From positions 124,001-188,000 of the forward strand of contig NZ_FNRE01000001.1 of the NCBI RefSeq assembly GCF_900107705.1: 64,000 bases of DNA. The letters are read 5' to 3'. The stretch comes from Prevotella sp. tc2-28 (GTDB lineage: Bacteria; Bacteroidota; Bacteroidia; Bacteroidales; Bacteroidaceae). The position numbers were made by a program, and so were the translations under genes. This document shows, in pieces, positions 52,214 to 61,277 of the stretch (positions within the stretch are counted from its first letter, which is position 1; every line of letters begins with the position of its first letter). Below the pieces are notes generated by a model that was not told where the DNA came from, did no database searches, and saw only the letters and a program-made list of their open reading frames with translations.

Positions 52214-54277
52214 TCAGATAAGTTTCAAGCAGAGTTTAGTGATATCATCACTGGGCTCTGCTTTTCCAACGAATTGTGATACAGATTCATGGATGCAGTC
52301 AATCGTCTGCTGGGCACTCCTGTGTAAGTTCTTCTTCAACAGCTCCTGCATTCTGTCTTCACCGTACTGATCCTTGTGCTCATTCTCAGCTTCCGTGATT
52401 CCATCGGTGTATAGAAACAGACTCCTGCCCTTGATGGAATTCTGATGCTCTCCGACAAACTCAAGCTCCCGCCATAATCCAAGGGGAGCATTCGGTTCCA
52501 CAGTCATGAACTCGCCATCCAGTAGCGGAGGGTTGTGACCGGCATTGCAGTAGTTCATGCATCCCGTCTTCAGGTCGACAGTGGCAATGAACATCGTGAC
52601 GAACATACCGTTCTCGTTGTCGGCAGCCAGACTCTCATTCATCCTGGTAGCCACCTCAACAGGGGAATAACCTTCCAAAGCAAATGTGCGGAACAATTTG
52701 ACGGCTACCGACATGAACATGGACGCAGGCACTCCCTTGCCCGATACATCACCGATGCAGAGGTATAGCAGGTTGTCCTGCAGGAAGAAGTCGTAGAGAT
52801 CGCCGCCTACAGCCTTGGCCGGTGTCATACGAGCATACAGTTGGAAGTCGCTGCGATGTGGGAACACCTGTGGCAGCATACTCATCTGGATATCACGGGC
52901 AATGCGTAGTTCACTTTCTATGCGTTCCTTTGCCGTAGTAGTCTTCTCCAGTTGGTCGTATGCTGTCTGTAGTTGAGCATTCATGCTTTCCAGTCGCTTC
53001 ATCTGACGATGACGTCGGTAGAGGAAGAACAGCAGGTAGGCAATTGTTATGAGTGCAATAATAGAGGCCGCAACAATCAAGATGTGGTGGGCATGTTCCG
53101 ATTGCTGTTGGGCTTCCATGCGCGACTTGATTTCGTTCAGTTTGGCATGTTGAGTCTGCTGCTGCAAACTGTCGTTCTTTAGTTTGATGGCAGCATTCGA
53201 TAATTCTATATTGGTATTTTGCAGTTTCAGCTTTGCAGCCTCCACTTCCAGACGTTCATTTTCCAACTCATGCGCCATGTGTTCCAATTTGAGCCGTTTG
53301 TTGGCCAGTCGGAGCTCTTTCGATTCGTTCTCTGCTCGTGCAACATCCAGTTCCGAGTGGTACAACTGTGCCTGTTGCCTCAAATCCCTGTGGTTCACAG
53401 AGTCGAGGTACCATCTATAATCTTTAAAGGCATAAAAAGTCTTTTTGTAATCGCCAGCCCATTCGTACGTTTTGTAGACATACAGGAGATAGTTTTGACG
53501 ACTTTTGAATTGGTGTGCCAGCTTGATTGCCTCGTCATGTTGTCCGTGCAGATGGGCGCGGAAAATTTCTACGATCAGCGTTCTGGCATGTTCCTTGGGA
53601 GGAGCCTTTATCGCTTTCAACTTGGCATATGCCTCGTCAAACTTTCCCACATTGCCGATCCATCCCCATGCAGTACAGATGCAGCATCTTGCCATATAGC
53701 GGTGGGTAGGTGTTATTTGTGGGTCTTTAAGTGCAGCCTCAGCGTACCGGATGGCCGTCGTATCCTTTTTCTCTGAGAGGGTGAGCGTACTCAGAGAGAC
53801 GTATATGGGAGCGGTGCTTTCTTCAGGAAAGTATCGTTTCAGATAGTCTGCAGCTTTCAAATAATTGACATAAGCCCCATGCCTGTCGTTAATCTGTCCC
53901 AGTATGTATGCGGTGGTGTAGGTTGCTGTATAAAGGCCGAACTTGTGATCGTGTTGTATGGCAAAGTCGCGCAGTGCGTTGATTTCCTTCATGGCCTGTG
54001 GGCGCCCTATGTGTGACTTGATTTTGATAATTTCGTTGCCCCATGCTTTGTAGTAGGTCTTGTAGTCGCCCACGCTGGTACATTCCTCCTTCAGTTGTTT
54101 GACAGTTTTTCTTAGTCCTTCAAAGTCGTCAACATTGAATTGATGGTACATCTCCTTTTTTAGTTGCTCAATCTGCGCATTGGCGATGTCTTGGGCTTTT
54201 GCCGTATGCTGGCATATCCCCCATAGCAGACAAATAAGGAGTATGCATGTAGTTAGTTTTGTGCTGTCTGATTTCAT
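52214..54277 (-). CDS. Membrane-bound PP2C/SpoIIE-type serine phosphatase with TPR-like sensor region
   Basis: A 687-residue protein with signal peptide (ILLICLLWGICQHTAKAQ). A periplasmic helical-repeat (TPR-like) region runs to about 290. A long coiled coil follows (ELRLANKRLKLEHMAHELEN), then one membrane helix (HILIVAASIIALITIAYLLFFLY), a linker coiled coil and a SpoIIE/PP2C domain at about 450-687. The metal-binding motifs are KAVGGDLYDFF, IGDVSGKGVPASMFM, NAGHNPPLL, LFLYTDGITEAEN and SDDITKLCLKL. It resembles RsbU-type phosphatases that act on anti-sigma-factor antagonists. It is 3 bp behind the kinase gene. Confidence 0.88.
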   Translation of the reverse strand: MKSDSTKLTTCILLICLLWGICQHTAKAQDIANAQIEQLKKEMYHQFNVDDFEGLRKTVKQLKEECTSVGDYKTYYKAWGNEIIKIKSHIGRPQAMKEINALRDFAIQHDHKFGLYTATYTTAYILGQINDRHGAYVNYLKAADYLKRYFPEESTAPIYVSLSTLTLSEKKDTTAIRYAEAALKDPQITPTHRYMARCCICTAWGWIGNVGKFDEAYAKLKAIKAPPKEHARTLIVEIFRAHLHGQHDEAIKLAHQFKSRQNYLLYVYKTYEWAGDYKKTFYAFKDYRWYLDSVNHRDLRQQAQLYHSELDVARAENESKELRLANKRLKLEHMAHELENERLEVEAAKLKLQNTNIELSNAAIKLKNDSLQQQTQHAKLNEIKSRMEAQQQSEHAHHILIVAASIIALITIAYLLFFLYRRHRQMKRLESMNAQLQTAYDQLEKTTTAKERIESELRIARDIQMSMLPQVFPHRSDFQLYARMTPAKAVGGDLYDFFLQDNLLYLCIGDVSGKGVPASMFMSVAVKLFRTFALEGYSPVEVATRMNESLAADNENGMFVTMFIATVDLKTGCMNYCNAGHNPPLLDGEFMTVEPNAPLGLWRELEFVGEHQNSIKGRSLFLYTDGITEAENEHKDQYGEDRMQELLKKNLHRSAQQTIDCIHESVSQFVGKAEPSDDITKLCLKLI

Positions 54278-54280
54278 TTT

Positions 54281-55972
54281 TTATGCTAAAAGAGTAATTA
54301 CGAAGCGAGTGCGGTCAGTGCAAGTCGTATCCAGTTTGACGTCGCCCCCAAGTCGTCGGGCAAGACTACGGGCAACGGTCAGTCCAATACCTGTGCCGTT
54401 GTAATACTCATCCAATTGTACAAACTCATCAAAGATATGTTCAGCTTCGTCGGCAGGAATACCAATACCAGTATCTTCGACGGCAAACTGAACGGTATCG
54501 GCATCGGAACCGACGACAAGTGTTACTTGTTGTTTGACACAACCTCCTTCTGACAGGGCGACCTTTGTCGGACAAGTGAATTTGATGGCATTGTCAAGCA
54601 AGAGTTCCAAAATACGAACTGCAGCCCGTTTGTCGGTAGCGAATGTTACATCGGCACCCTCCTCTTGTTTCAGGGTGAACTCCACATGAGCAACATCGGT
54701 GATGGAGGTATTTTTAGCAGCCTGTTGGGCAACCTGCAAGGCGTTAACGAGGTCTTTCCGCTCCAAAACGGTCTGACTGCTGATGTCTGACAGTTCTAGC
54801 ATTTTATTAACTAACCCAGTGATACGGTCTGTACTCTTGACTATCTCCGTCCTAGCCTCGTCCTGGTCAGCCTCCGACAATTGGATGCCAGAAGAGGTGA
54901 TGAGCTGAGTGAACCCGCTGAGGATATTCAACGGCGTGCGTATTTCATGGGATATCTGCTTAATAAACTGGCTTTTCATCCGTGTCGACTCATTGGCGCG
55001 TTCGTTAGCAACAAGCAATGCATCGTAAGCCTTTTGCAATCGTTTGCTGAACCGATACCGATTGATACTGAAAATGAGGAGGAAGAGAAAAACCAACAGG
55101 ATGAGCAAAACCCACACCCAGCGTGGTATCTTGATTGCGCCAAACTGTGTTAAGACATTATCGCCATACACCTCGTCGATGACACCCTCGCGCTCCATGC
55201 GAATCAGCTCTTCATTGATGGCCTTGATGAGTCGTGGGTCATGGCTGGCATAGCAGTATTCTCGGGGCTCGAGCGAGAGTTCCTCTGTTTGTAACTGACC
55301 GCGCAGATTGAGCAAATCTATATTATATTGAGCCTGGAACCTATAACATATCACTCCGTCGTACTTTCCATCTGCCAAATCACGGAAAGCCTTGCTCAGA
55401 TCCGTGATAGGCACATCCTTAGCATGCTCTTCCTTGAGCATCAGTCCAATGGGACGGGATTTCATATAGGCAATCTCCTTGTCTTTCAAGTGACGGAAGT
55501 CAAAGGTAGAATAATCATTCTTGCGATATACAATCTGGTAGTACATGCGGAAAACGGCCTGCGAATAGTTCGTCAACTCCTTACGATAAGGAGAGTAGAC
55601 TAAGAGACCCATGTCGTATTTCCCTTCAATAATGCCTGGGGACATTTTGTCCCAATGGTTCGGCGAGAACGTATATGGGATACCCATGCGCTCCAATAGT
55701 TTTTTTGTGAACTCAACGTCATAGCCACTGGGAGTGCCTCGTCCATCAACATATTGCAAGGGAGCGTAACTTGTGTTCATACCCATTACTAACGGACGTT
55801 CCTTTGAAAAGCCCAATGTCTCGGCTAACGGACTGACAACGAAATCGTCGTCTGACGGATTAAAGAATTCCTTCAGCGAATCACCGCATGCACTCATCAG
55901 TATCAATGACAATAGAATGCATGCGGAAAAACATAGCTTTTGTATCTTCACTCTAAGCATGCATGGTGACAT
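54281..55972 (-). CDS. Histidine kinase with periplasmic solute-binding (SBP_bac_3) sensor
   Basis: About 563 residues. After an N-terminal lipoprotein-like or membrane segment (ACILLSLILMSACG) there is one periplasmic amino-acid-binding-type domain (RPLVMGMNTSYAPLQYVD, SGYDVEFTKKLLERMGI, DMGLLVYSPYRKELTNYS), then one helix (WVWVLLILLVFLFLLIFSI). HisKA with the phospho-accepting His is seen in FIKQISHEIRTPLNIL, and the ATPase boxes in ELLLDNAIKF, VEDTGIGIP and GTGIGLTVARSLA. There is no receiver domain. The start is ATG 55972, the first after the promoter; ATG 55960 is possible. Confidence 0.88.
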   Translation of the reverse strand: MSPCMLRVKIQKLCFSACILLSLILMSACGDSLKEFFNPSDDDFVVSPLAETLGFSKERPLVMGMNTSYAPLQYVDGRGTPSGYDVEFTKKLLERMGIPYTFSPNHWDKMSPGIIEGKYDMGLLVYSPYRKELTNYSQAVFRMYYQIVYRKNDYSTFDFRHLKDKEIAYMKSRPIGLMLKEEHAKDVPITDLSKAFRDLADGKYDGVICYRFQAQYNIDLLNLRGQLQTEELSLEPREYCYASHDPRLIKAINEELIRMEREGVIDEVYGDNVLTQFGAIKIPRWVWVLLILLVFLFLLIFSINRYRFSKRLQKAYDALLVANERANESTRMKSQFIKQISHEIRTPLNILSGFTQLITSSGIQLSEADQDEARTEIVKSTDRITGLVNKMLELSDISSQTVLERKDLVNALQVAQQAAKNTSITDVAHVEFTLKQEEGADVTFATDKRAAVRILELLLDNAIKFTCPTKVALSEGGCVKQQVTLVVGSDADTVQFAVEDTGIGIPADEAEHIFDEFVQLDEYYNGTGIGLTVARSLARRLGGDVKLDTTCTDRTRFVITLLA

Positions 55973-55983
55973 CGTATTGTTTG

Positions 55984-56015
55984 CAAAGGTACAACGATTC
56001 AACAAATTATCCAAA
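55984..56015 (-). promoter_or_regulatory. Promoter of the kinase-phosphatase operon
   Basis: On the minus strand TTTG (56015-56012), 20-bp spacer and TACCTTTG (55991-55984) match the consensus. It excludes the in-frame ATG at 56014 as a start. Confidence 0.78.
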
Positions 56016-56034
56016 CATTTTCTTCAAAAAGAGG

Positions 56035-57057
56035 TCACTTCTTCGCGGATGTTTCGCGGATGACGAGCTGCTGGGGAACAATTTTCTTGCAGACCTTGGA
56101 ATCTCCATTAATGTTCTTCAACAGCAACTGGCATGCGGTAATACCCATCAGACGAGACTGATCTTCGATGGCCGACATACGAGGGGTTACATAGGCGGCA
56201 TGACGATCATCGGTAAAGCCAATTAGAGCGACATCCGCAGGAATGCACAGTCCTTTATTCTTGATGGCGGTGAAGGCGGCAAAGGTAATGATATCATTGA
56301 AAGCAAGAATGGCATCTGGGGGATTGTGCAGGCTGAGCAGGCGCTCAACGGACTGCAAAGCGATATCATAATCTATCTTGTCACAGACCACAAGATTGCG
56401 GTCTATCTCAATATGGTTCTCGCGCAAGGCTTCTAGATAGCCATGCTTACGTCGACGTACCATATCAAGGTGGTTAGGGCCTCCGATAAAGGCGATGTGC
56501 CTACTGCCGGTATCTATCAGATGCTGGGTAGCCATCTGAGCCGCTTCGTCGCCATTGGCTGTCACGCTAGAAAAGCGGTCGGTAAGACAGGTCCGTCCAA
56601 AGAAAACAAGAGGGATGCCCATATCGGAGATTTCCTCAAAATGACTGTAGTCGACAGTGTTTTGTGCCAGACATGCGATAATGCCTTCAACGTGCATGCT
56701 GATGAACATTTCAACAGCCTGACGCTCGTCTTCTACATGCTCATGGCTATTGGCACATATCACGCTGTATCCTTCGCGACGGGCTTCGTCCTCGATACCA
56801 TCCAGTACGGCAGCATAATAGTGGGTGACCAAATTGGGCACAACGACTCCAATAATTTTGGGTGCCTCTTTGCGCAGACTCTGGGCAAAGGGGTTAGGCC
56901 GATAGTTCATCCGTTTAGCCAAATCCTTGACACGCTGTTGCATCTCCTGCCCGATCTCGGAGGAGCCACGAAGAGCTCGACTAACGGTGGCAATGCTAAC
57001 ACCTAATTCCTTAGCCAAATCCTTGAGCGATGTACGATGATGCTTCTTGTTAATCAT
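56035..57057 (-). CDS. LacI-family transcriptional regulator
   Basis: A 340-residue repressor. The N-terminal HTH and hinge (TSLKDLAKELGVSIATVSRALRGSSEIGQEMQQRVKDLAKRMNYRPN) precede a periplasmic-binding-protein-like sugar domain (IIGVVVPNLVTHYYAAVLDGIEDEAR, GIPLVFFGRTC, HIAFIGGPNH, PDAILAFNDIITFAAF, DVALIGFTDDRHAAYVTPRMSAIEDQ). It probably senses a sugar or sugar phosphate linked to the nearby glycan locus; the ligand is not known. An operator-like AAACGTTT lies in its own promoter. Confidence 0.94.
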   Translation of the reverse strand: MINKKHHRTSLKDLAKELGVSIATVSRALRGSSEIGQEMQQRVKDLAKRMNYRPNPFAQSLRKEAPKIIGVVVPNLVTHYYAAVLDGIEDEARREGYSVICANSHEHVEDERQAVEMFISMHVEGIIACLAQNTVDYSHFEEISDMGIPLVFFGRTCLTDRFSSVTANGDEAAQMATQHLIDTGSRHIAFIGGPNHLDMVRRRKHGYLEALRENHIEIDRNLVVCDKIDYDIALQSVERLLSLHNPPDAILAFNDIITFAAFTAIKNKGLCIPADVALIGFTDDRHAAYVTPRMSAIEDQSRLMGITACQLLLKNINGDSKVCKKIVPQQLVIRETSAKK

Positions 57058-57080
57058 ACTCTTCTATCACTTATTGGGAG

Positions 57081-57116
57081 CAAAGATAGCAAAAAAGTAA
57101 CAAACCGCAAACGTTT
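57081..57116 (-). promoter_or_regulatory. Promoter of the LacI gene with overlapping operator
   Basis: On the minus strand TTTG (57111-57108), 19-bp spacer and TATCTTTG (57088-57081). The palindrome AAACGTTT (57109-57116), with the central CG typical of LacI-family operators, overlaps the -33 element. Autorepression is likely. Confidence 0.68.
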
Positions 57117-57163
57117 ACGTTGTTTTTTTACGCATTTTTGTATGAAGATATAAGGAAAGTACT

Positions 57164-57171
57164 TATCTTTG
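57164..57171 (+). promoter_or_regulatory. Orphan plus-strand promoter box
   Basis: TATCTTTG on the plus strand, with TTTG at 57137-57140 (23-bp spacing). No plus-strand gene follows; a terminator does. Confidence 0.5.
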
Positions 57172-57176
57172 CATCG

Positions 57177-57294
57177 CGTTTAGGTTAAAATTGAGAAAAG
57201 AGTAATGAATAGTTGATTGAGTAATGAATAGTTGATAATAAGTTAGTTAGAAAACAGAAGCTAAGAATGTCGTGAGATATACTTAGCTTTTTTT
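57177..57294 (+). ncRNA. Candidate small RNA between orphan promoter and terminator
   Basis: The stretch from the expected start near 57177 to the T run at 57294 is about 118 nt. It has two tandem copies of GAGTAATGAATAGTTGAT (57200-57218 and 57219-57236) and ends in a terminator. ATGs in it are followed within three codons by stops, so it is not a gene for a protein. Its existence as an RNA is an inference from the signals. Confidence 0.4.
57258..57294 (+). terminator. Intrinsic terminator, plus-strand orientation
   Basis: AAGCTAAG (57258-57265) pairs with CTTAGCTT (57282-57289); a run of seven T (57288-57294) follows on the plus strand. On the minus strand the T run after the stem is poor, so it faces the plus-strand transcript. 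Confidence 0.7.
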
Positions 57295-57300
57295 ATTTTC

Positions 57301-59841
57301 TCAAAACATCATGGTAAAGCCAAAGCGAACACTATTCTTATGGCCATGCGAATGGTCGTTATAGTTCATGCGGCGTACATACTCAACCTGAAAGAAGCGG
57401 AAGATGCTGCGAACGCCCAAAGAGATCTCCCAATAGGGCACCTTGCCGTTCATCAGATAGGAGTTCTCAGGGAAAGCCATCAACACGTCACTGTTAGCAT
57501 TCTCGGCAACGTAAGGATTATTCTTGTCAGACAGAGTTCCCCACAGAGTGCGCACACCGATGTACTCGCGCCAACGCAACTTGCGAATAAGCGGAATACG
57601 ATTAAGTATCTTGCCCTGCATGTCCCAGCTTAGGTCTAGGCTGACAAAACGGTCGTTAAGGAACTCCATGTTTTTCAACAAGTTAAATGTCTGCTTCTGA
57701 CTGATATACGACATATTGGCAGCAGGCATACATAGCAAAGGGAAAGGAACTTGACTCCATTGAACACCGCCACGGGTATAGAAATCAATGCGTCCCCAAC
57801 TATTGAGCCAAATGCGTTTAAAGATACTTGCTTCGGTATAATGATAGGTGTAGTCGCCACCAAGGAATCCACTGATACCCATCGTGTGGCTGAGCGTTAG
57901 CACCGGAGCCTCGCGGTTAACCTTCAATCGCCGCTGTTTCGTGTTGACAAAAAGTGCTCCTGGCTGATATTCTAGCTCAGCACGTAACTCGGTAGTCCGG
58001 AAGCAGATATCATTCTGCTGACTGAGGGGAATGAAATGCATCGCTCCTGCGGCCTCATTCTCTTCCGTCTTAATGCTTAGCAGGGTGCGGAAACCCCAGT
58101 CTTCTTCACGCTCGAAAGTGAGTTTCTGGCGCTTGTAGAACATCATGGCATCCACCTTAGCCCATCTCAGGGCAGTAAACAAGTTATCCTTGTCTACTGA
58201 TAGGAACTTGTCAGAAGGCGACATCACGTCGTAGGTTGACAGAAACGAGATGTTTCGCTTGGGAAACTCATCAGGCAAGTATTTCTTCTTGTTTAGTGCC
58301 CAGGTGAGTTCTCCGCTATAATAGGTATTATGGCTCTTCCAACCACGTGCCACGAAACCTTTGACAAACAGGTGTGGATGAAGGTTGGCTGTAGTCTGCG
58401 CACTCAGACGGGTGCGTAACCCATCGATGAAGTTGGTACTGATCATACTGCTGATGGGACCAATGTCAATTTTGCTCTTCTCTGCCGTTTCCACGTAGTT
58501 TTCTACCAATAACTTCAAAGCCCATAGAGCCCATTTGAATCCTCCCATACTCTTCATACCCTTCAAGAAACTGTCCATCTTGCCTTCACCTTTTGTCAGT
58601 TCCACCTTACGGCTTTTCTGCCAGAAGGCTTCATCCATCATGCGCGCATCGGGATCAACAACCGTCTTAGCCTTTCCTCGGAACAATCTGTCAGGTATTT
58701 CGTCGAAGGAGTAGTCGGATAGGCGCGTGCTACGAATAGCAACACCTTTCTGAATGAAATCGAAGAGCACCAACTCAACGATCATATCGTCGACGGTGAG
58801 CACCCATTCGCCAGTAGGCAACTTAGTAAACTCCTGTACTAACTTCATGTTCTCCACGAAATTAACGTCGGTACGGTTGGGCAGTATCAATTCGCACCTC
58901 TTGACCTGATAGGACGAGTCTTTCAAGATATACAGGTCTCCACGGAATCCGAAATCCTGTTGGTTGTTGGGCAGGAAATGGACGTGGATACAACTGTCAC
59001 GATTAACGGCGACCGTGTCTTCAATGTAATAACGATAGAAGGAGATGGCTCCGCTACCGATGGGCGATGTGAAAGGATGTTGCAGGAGGCGCACCTGATC
59101 ATCGTAGATGTTAACGTCAGTGAAGACGTCCTTCGAAACGACGTTCAGAATGTCACCAGTCTGAAAGAAATCGTTAATACCTGATGATTTTTGTCCCTTG
59201 ATAATCGTTTTTTCATCGAAGGGTTTCCGTCGGTAAATCTTCTGTGAAACCGTCTCATCGACGCTGGCAGGCAATATCAGTTTTCCCGTCTGCTCGTTCA
59301 ACTCCACCTGGTCAGCCAGCCATTGGTGCTTCTTGAATCTGGGTGATTTCAGGGCCTCAGGATTGATATCGTTTAATGCAAGCGTCAACTTCTGGTATTT
59401 GGTATACTGATAGAAATCCTTATTGGCCAAGTCTGTCTGTTTCTTTTTCTCTATCACCTTCCGCATCAATTCAACAGCGGGATTGCCTTTACGACGATAG
59501 CGCGAGCGTTTCGCCTTAACAGTAACCTCCTTCAACTGCTTAGTATCTTGTTTCAGCGATATGAAGAGGTTTTTGATATCATCGGTCACATCAATGGTGC
59601 GTGACTTGTAACCCATTACGCTGATTACCAATTTCCCTCCTTTCAACTTACGGATAATAAAACGTCCTTGAAGGTCGGAAATAGCAGCCAACTTATTATG
59701 CTTATATTGCACGCTGGCAAAAGCGAGGTTCTCGCCAGTAGCCTCATCAACAATATGACCACGAATGACATCCTGCGCCTGAAGGGGCAGGACAGCAACT
59801 AATAACAAAATAAAAAATACAATTCTTTTCAATGTCTTCAC
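57301..59841 (-). CDS. DUF5686-family outer-membrane protein with carboxypeptidase-regulatory-like domain
   Basis: An 846-residue protein with signal peptide (FFILLLVAVLPLQAQ). A CarboxypepD_reg-like domain lies at about 23-105 (VIRGHIVDEATGENLAFASV, DLQGRFIIRKLKGGKL, VMGYKSRTIDV). A basic linker (KAKRSRYRRKGNPAVELMRKVIEKKK) then leads into the DUF5686 region and a large C-terminal beta-barrel ending in SVRFGFTMMF. The family is common in Bacteroidota outer membranes; the cargo is unknown. It follows the histidine kinase gene by 48 bp on the same strand. Confidence 0.87.
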   Translation of the reverse strand: MKTLKRIVFFILLLVAVLPLQAQDVIRGHIVDEATGENLAFASVQYKHNKLAAISDLQGRFIIRKLKGGKLVISVMGYKSRTIDVTDDIKNLFISLKQDTKQLKEVTVKAKRSRYRRKGNPAVELMRKVIEKKKQTDLANKDFYQYTKYQKLTLALNDINPEALKSPRFKKHQWLADQVELNEQTGKLILPASVDETVSQKIYRRKPFDEKTIIKGQKSSGINDFFQTGDILNVVSKDVFTDVNIYDDQVRLLQHPFTSPIGSGAISFYRYYIEDTVAVNRDSCIHVHFLPNNQQDFGFRGDLYILKDSSYQVKRCELILPNRTDVNFVENMKLVQEFTKLPTGEWVLTVDDMIVELVLFDFIQKGVAIRSTRLSDYSFDEIPDRLFRGKAKTVVDPDARMMDEAFWQKSRKVELTKGEGKMDSFLKGMKSMGGFKWALWALKLLVENYVETAEKSKIDIGPISSMISTNFIDGLRTRLSAQTTANLHPHLFVKGFVARGWKSHNTYYSGELTWALNKKKYLPDEFPKRNISFLSTYDVMSPSDKFLSVDKDNLFTALRWAKVDAMMFYKRQKLTFEREEDWGFRTLLSIKTEENEAAGAMHFIPLSQQNDICFRTTELRAELEYQPGALFVNTKQRRLKVNREAPVLTLSHTMGISGFLGGDYTYHYTEASIFKRIWLNSWGRIDFYTRGGVQWSQVPFPLLCMPAANMSYISQKQTFNLLKNMEFLNDRFVSLDLSWDMQGKILNRIPLIRKLRWREYIGVRTLWGTLSDKNNPYVAENANSDVLMAFPENSYLMNGKVPYWEISLGVRSIFRFFQVEYVRRMNYNDHSHGHKNSVRFGFTMMF

Positions 59842-59889
59842 AATCTTTTCTTAAAGTACATTCGCGTACCTTATATTATAATAATACTA

Positions 59890-61161
59890 TCACTCAATAG
59901 GAATGTCAGCCCAGAATAGCGAACCTTCGCCCAATGCTGACTTCATGCCCACCTTGCCTCCAAGACTCAGTGCCATACTGCGACAAATGCTCAGTCCAAT
60001 ACCTGTTCCTGGTACGAATTCGTCAACTTTGACGAAACGTTCGAAGAGATGCTCGTTCAAGTGTTCTTCTGGAATACCCTTTCCTGTATCCTTCACCCAT
60101 ACATGCAACATGAGTTCTTGCTTCTCGGCGCCTATCACGATCTCTCCCTCCGTTGTTGCCTTCACAGCATTGTCAACATACTGACGGAGGATCTCTGCCA
60201 GTCGGTCGCGATCAGTAAATACCTCCAATGCCGAATCAGTATGGGCGATGAAAAGTGTCACATGACTGGCATCCACATGCTGCGAATATTCCTCCATGAT
60301 TTCTGCCAATAGCGTCTTGACCTTGAAACGTGTCTTTTTGACGGTCCCCCCACCAGCCTCGAGCCTTGACATGTGGACAAGGTCATCGAACAAGCGCAAT
60401 AGTTGGGCATTGTTCTCTTGAATGAGCGTAATCAACTGAGCACGTTCTTCTTCATTTTTAACCATTGGTAGCACATTGCTAAAACCCACAATGGCATTCA
60501 ACGGCGTACGCACTTCATGGCTGATATTTGCCAGAAAAGCGGTTTTCATACGGTCACTCTCTTCCGCGTGGTTACGGGCATCTATCAACTCGCGCTCAGC
60601 TTGTTTCTGCCTGTCAATACGAATCGTAGTACCCACAACGGTCAGAGGGTTGCCTTTCAAATCGCGTTTCTCAATGGCAGCATATGTCTCGCTCCAATAA
60701 ACACGATCAGTATGGGGGATGCGCATCTCGTATTGTCCGTGCACTTGGTCAGTCCTGCCCGTTATCAATTCGTTCGCACTCTTCACGAAATGGTCAACAT
60801 AAGCCGGCATCATCATGTTGACGACATCATCAAGCTTTGCACCTGAAGGAAAAACGATGGAATCAGTAGCATCACGATAGTCACAATCAAAGGTTACGAC
60901 ACGCGTAGCCACATCCATTCGCCAGATTGCAAGTTTCATCGTCTTCAGCACTAGTTCATACTCAATGGGGTGGCGCTTGATTTTGGTAAGCTGCGATAAA
61001 TCCTCACGCAACAAGGCTGTTTGCTTGCGCTGAACATATAGCCACACAAGCGCAGCCACGATGACAGGGATTCCTATCACCCAGGCCAAGATGTCTAATC
61101 GTTGAAAGATATTCCAATCAAAAAAGAATATGGCATTTACTGCTAACATGAGTCTTATCAT
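59890..61161 (-). CDS. Membrane histidine kinase with PAS-like domain
   Basis: A 423-residue protein. One or two N-terminal helices (MLAVNAIFFFDW, ILAWVIGIPVIVAALVWLYV) are followed by a PAS/PAC-like domain at about 70-190 (ends in KGNPLTVVGTTIRIDRQKQAE). HisKA follows, with His in AFLANISHEVRTPLNAIVGF, and then an ATPase domain (YVDNAVKATTEG, VKDTGKGIPEEHL, GTGIGLSICRSMALSLGG, GSLFWADIPI). No receiver domain or response regulator is adjacent. ATG 61161 (MIRLMLAV) is used because an earlier ATG overlaps the promoter box. Confidence 0.9.
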   Translation of the reverse strand: MIRLMLAVNAIFFFDWNIFQRLDILAWVIGIPVIVAALVWLYVQRKQTALLREDLSQLTKIKRHPIEYELVLKTMKLAIWRMDVATRVVTFDCDYRDATDSIVFPSGAKLDDVVNMMMPAYVDHFVKSANELITGRTDQVHGQYEMRIPHTDRVYWSETYAAIEKRDLKGNPLTVVGTTIRIDRQKQAERELIDARNHAEESDRMKTAFLANISHEVRTPLNAIVGFSNVLPMVKNEEERAQLITLIQENNAQLLRLFDDLVHMSRLEAGGGTVKKTRFKVKTLLAEIMEEYSQHVDASHVTLFIAHTDSALEVFTDRDRLAEILRQYVDNAVKATTEGEIVIGAEKQELMLHVWVKDTGKGIPEEHLNEHLFERFVKVDEFVPGTGIGLSICRSMALSLGGKVGMKSALGEGSLFWADIPIE

Positions 61162-61172
61162 CAGAATGTGCG

Positions 61173-61203
61173 CAAAGTTACACAAAAGATTTGGATTAGC
61201 AAA
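61173..61203 (-). promoter_or_regulatory. Promoter of the PAS-histidine kinase gene
   Basis: On the minus strand TTTG (61203-61200), 19-bp spacer and TAACTTTG (61180-61173). Confidence 0.75.
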
Positions 61204-61220
61204 AATAAATTCATATTTAT

Positions 61221-61251
61221 TTTGTGATTTGAGCGGATTACACTAACTTTG
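61221..61251 (+). promoter_or_regulatory. Promoter of the RlmL-like gene
   Basis: TTTG (61221-61224), 19-bp spacer and TAACTTTG (61244-61251), 26 bp before the ATG at 61278. Confidence 0.78.
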
Positions 61252-61277
61252 CACCATATTTCACATACGATTACATA

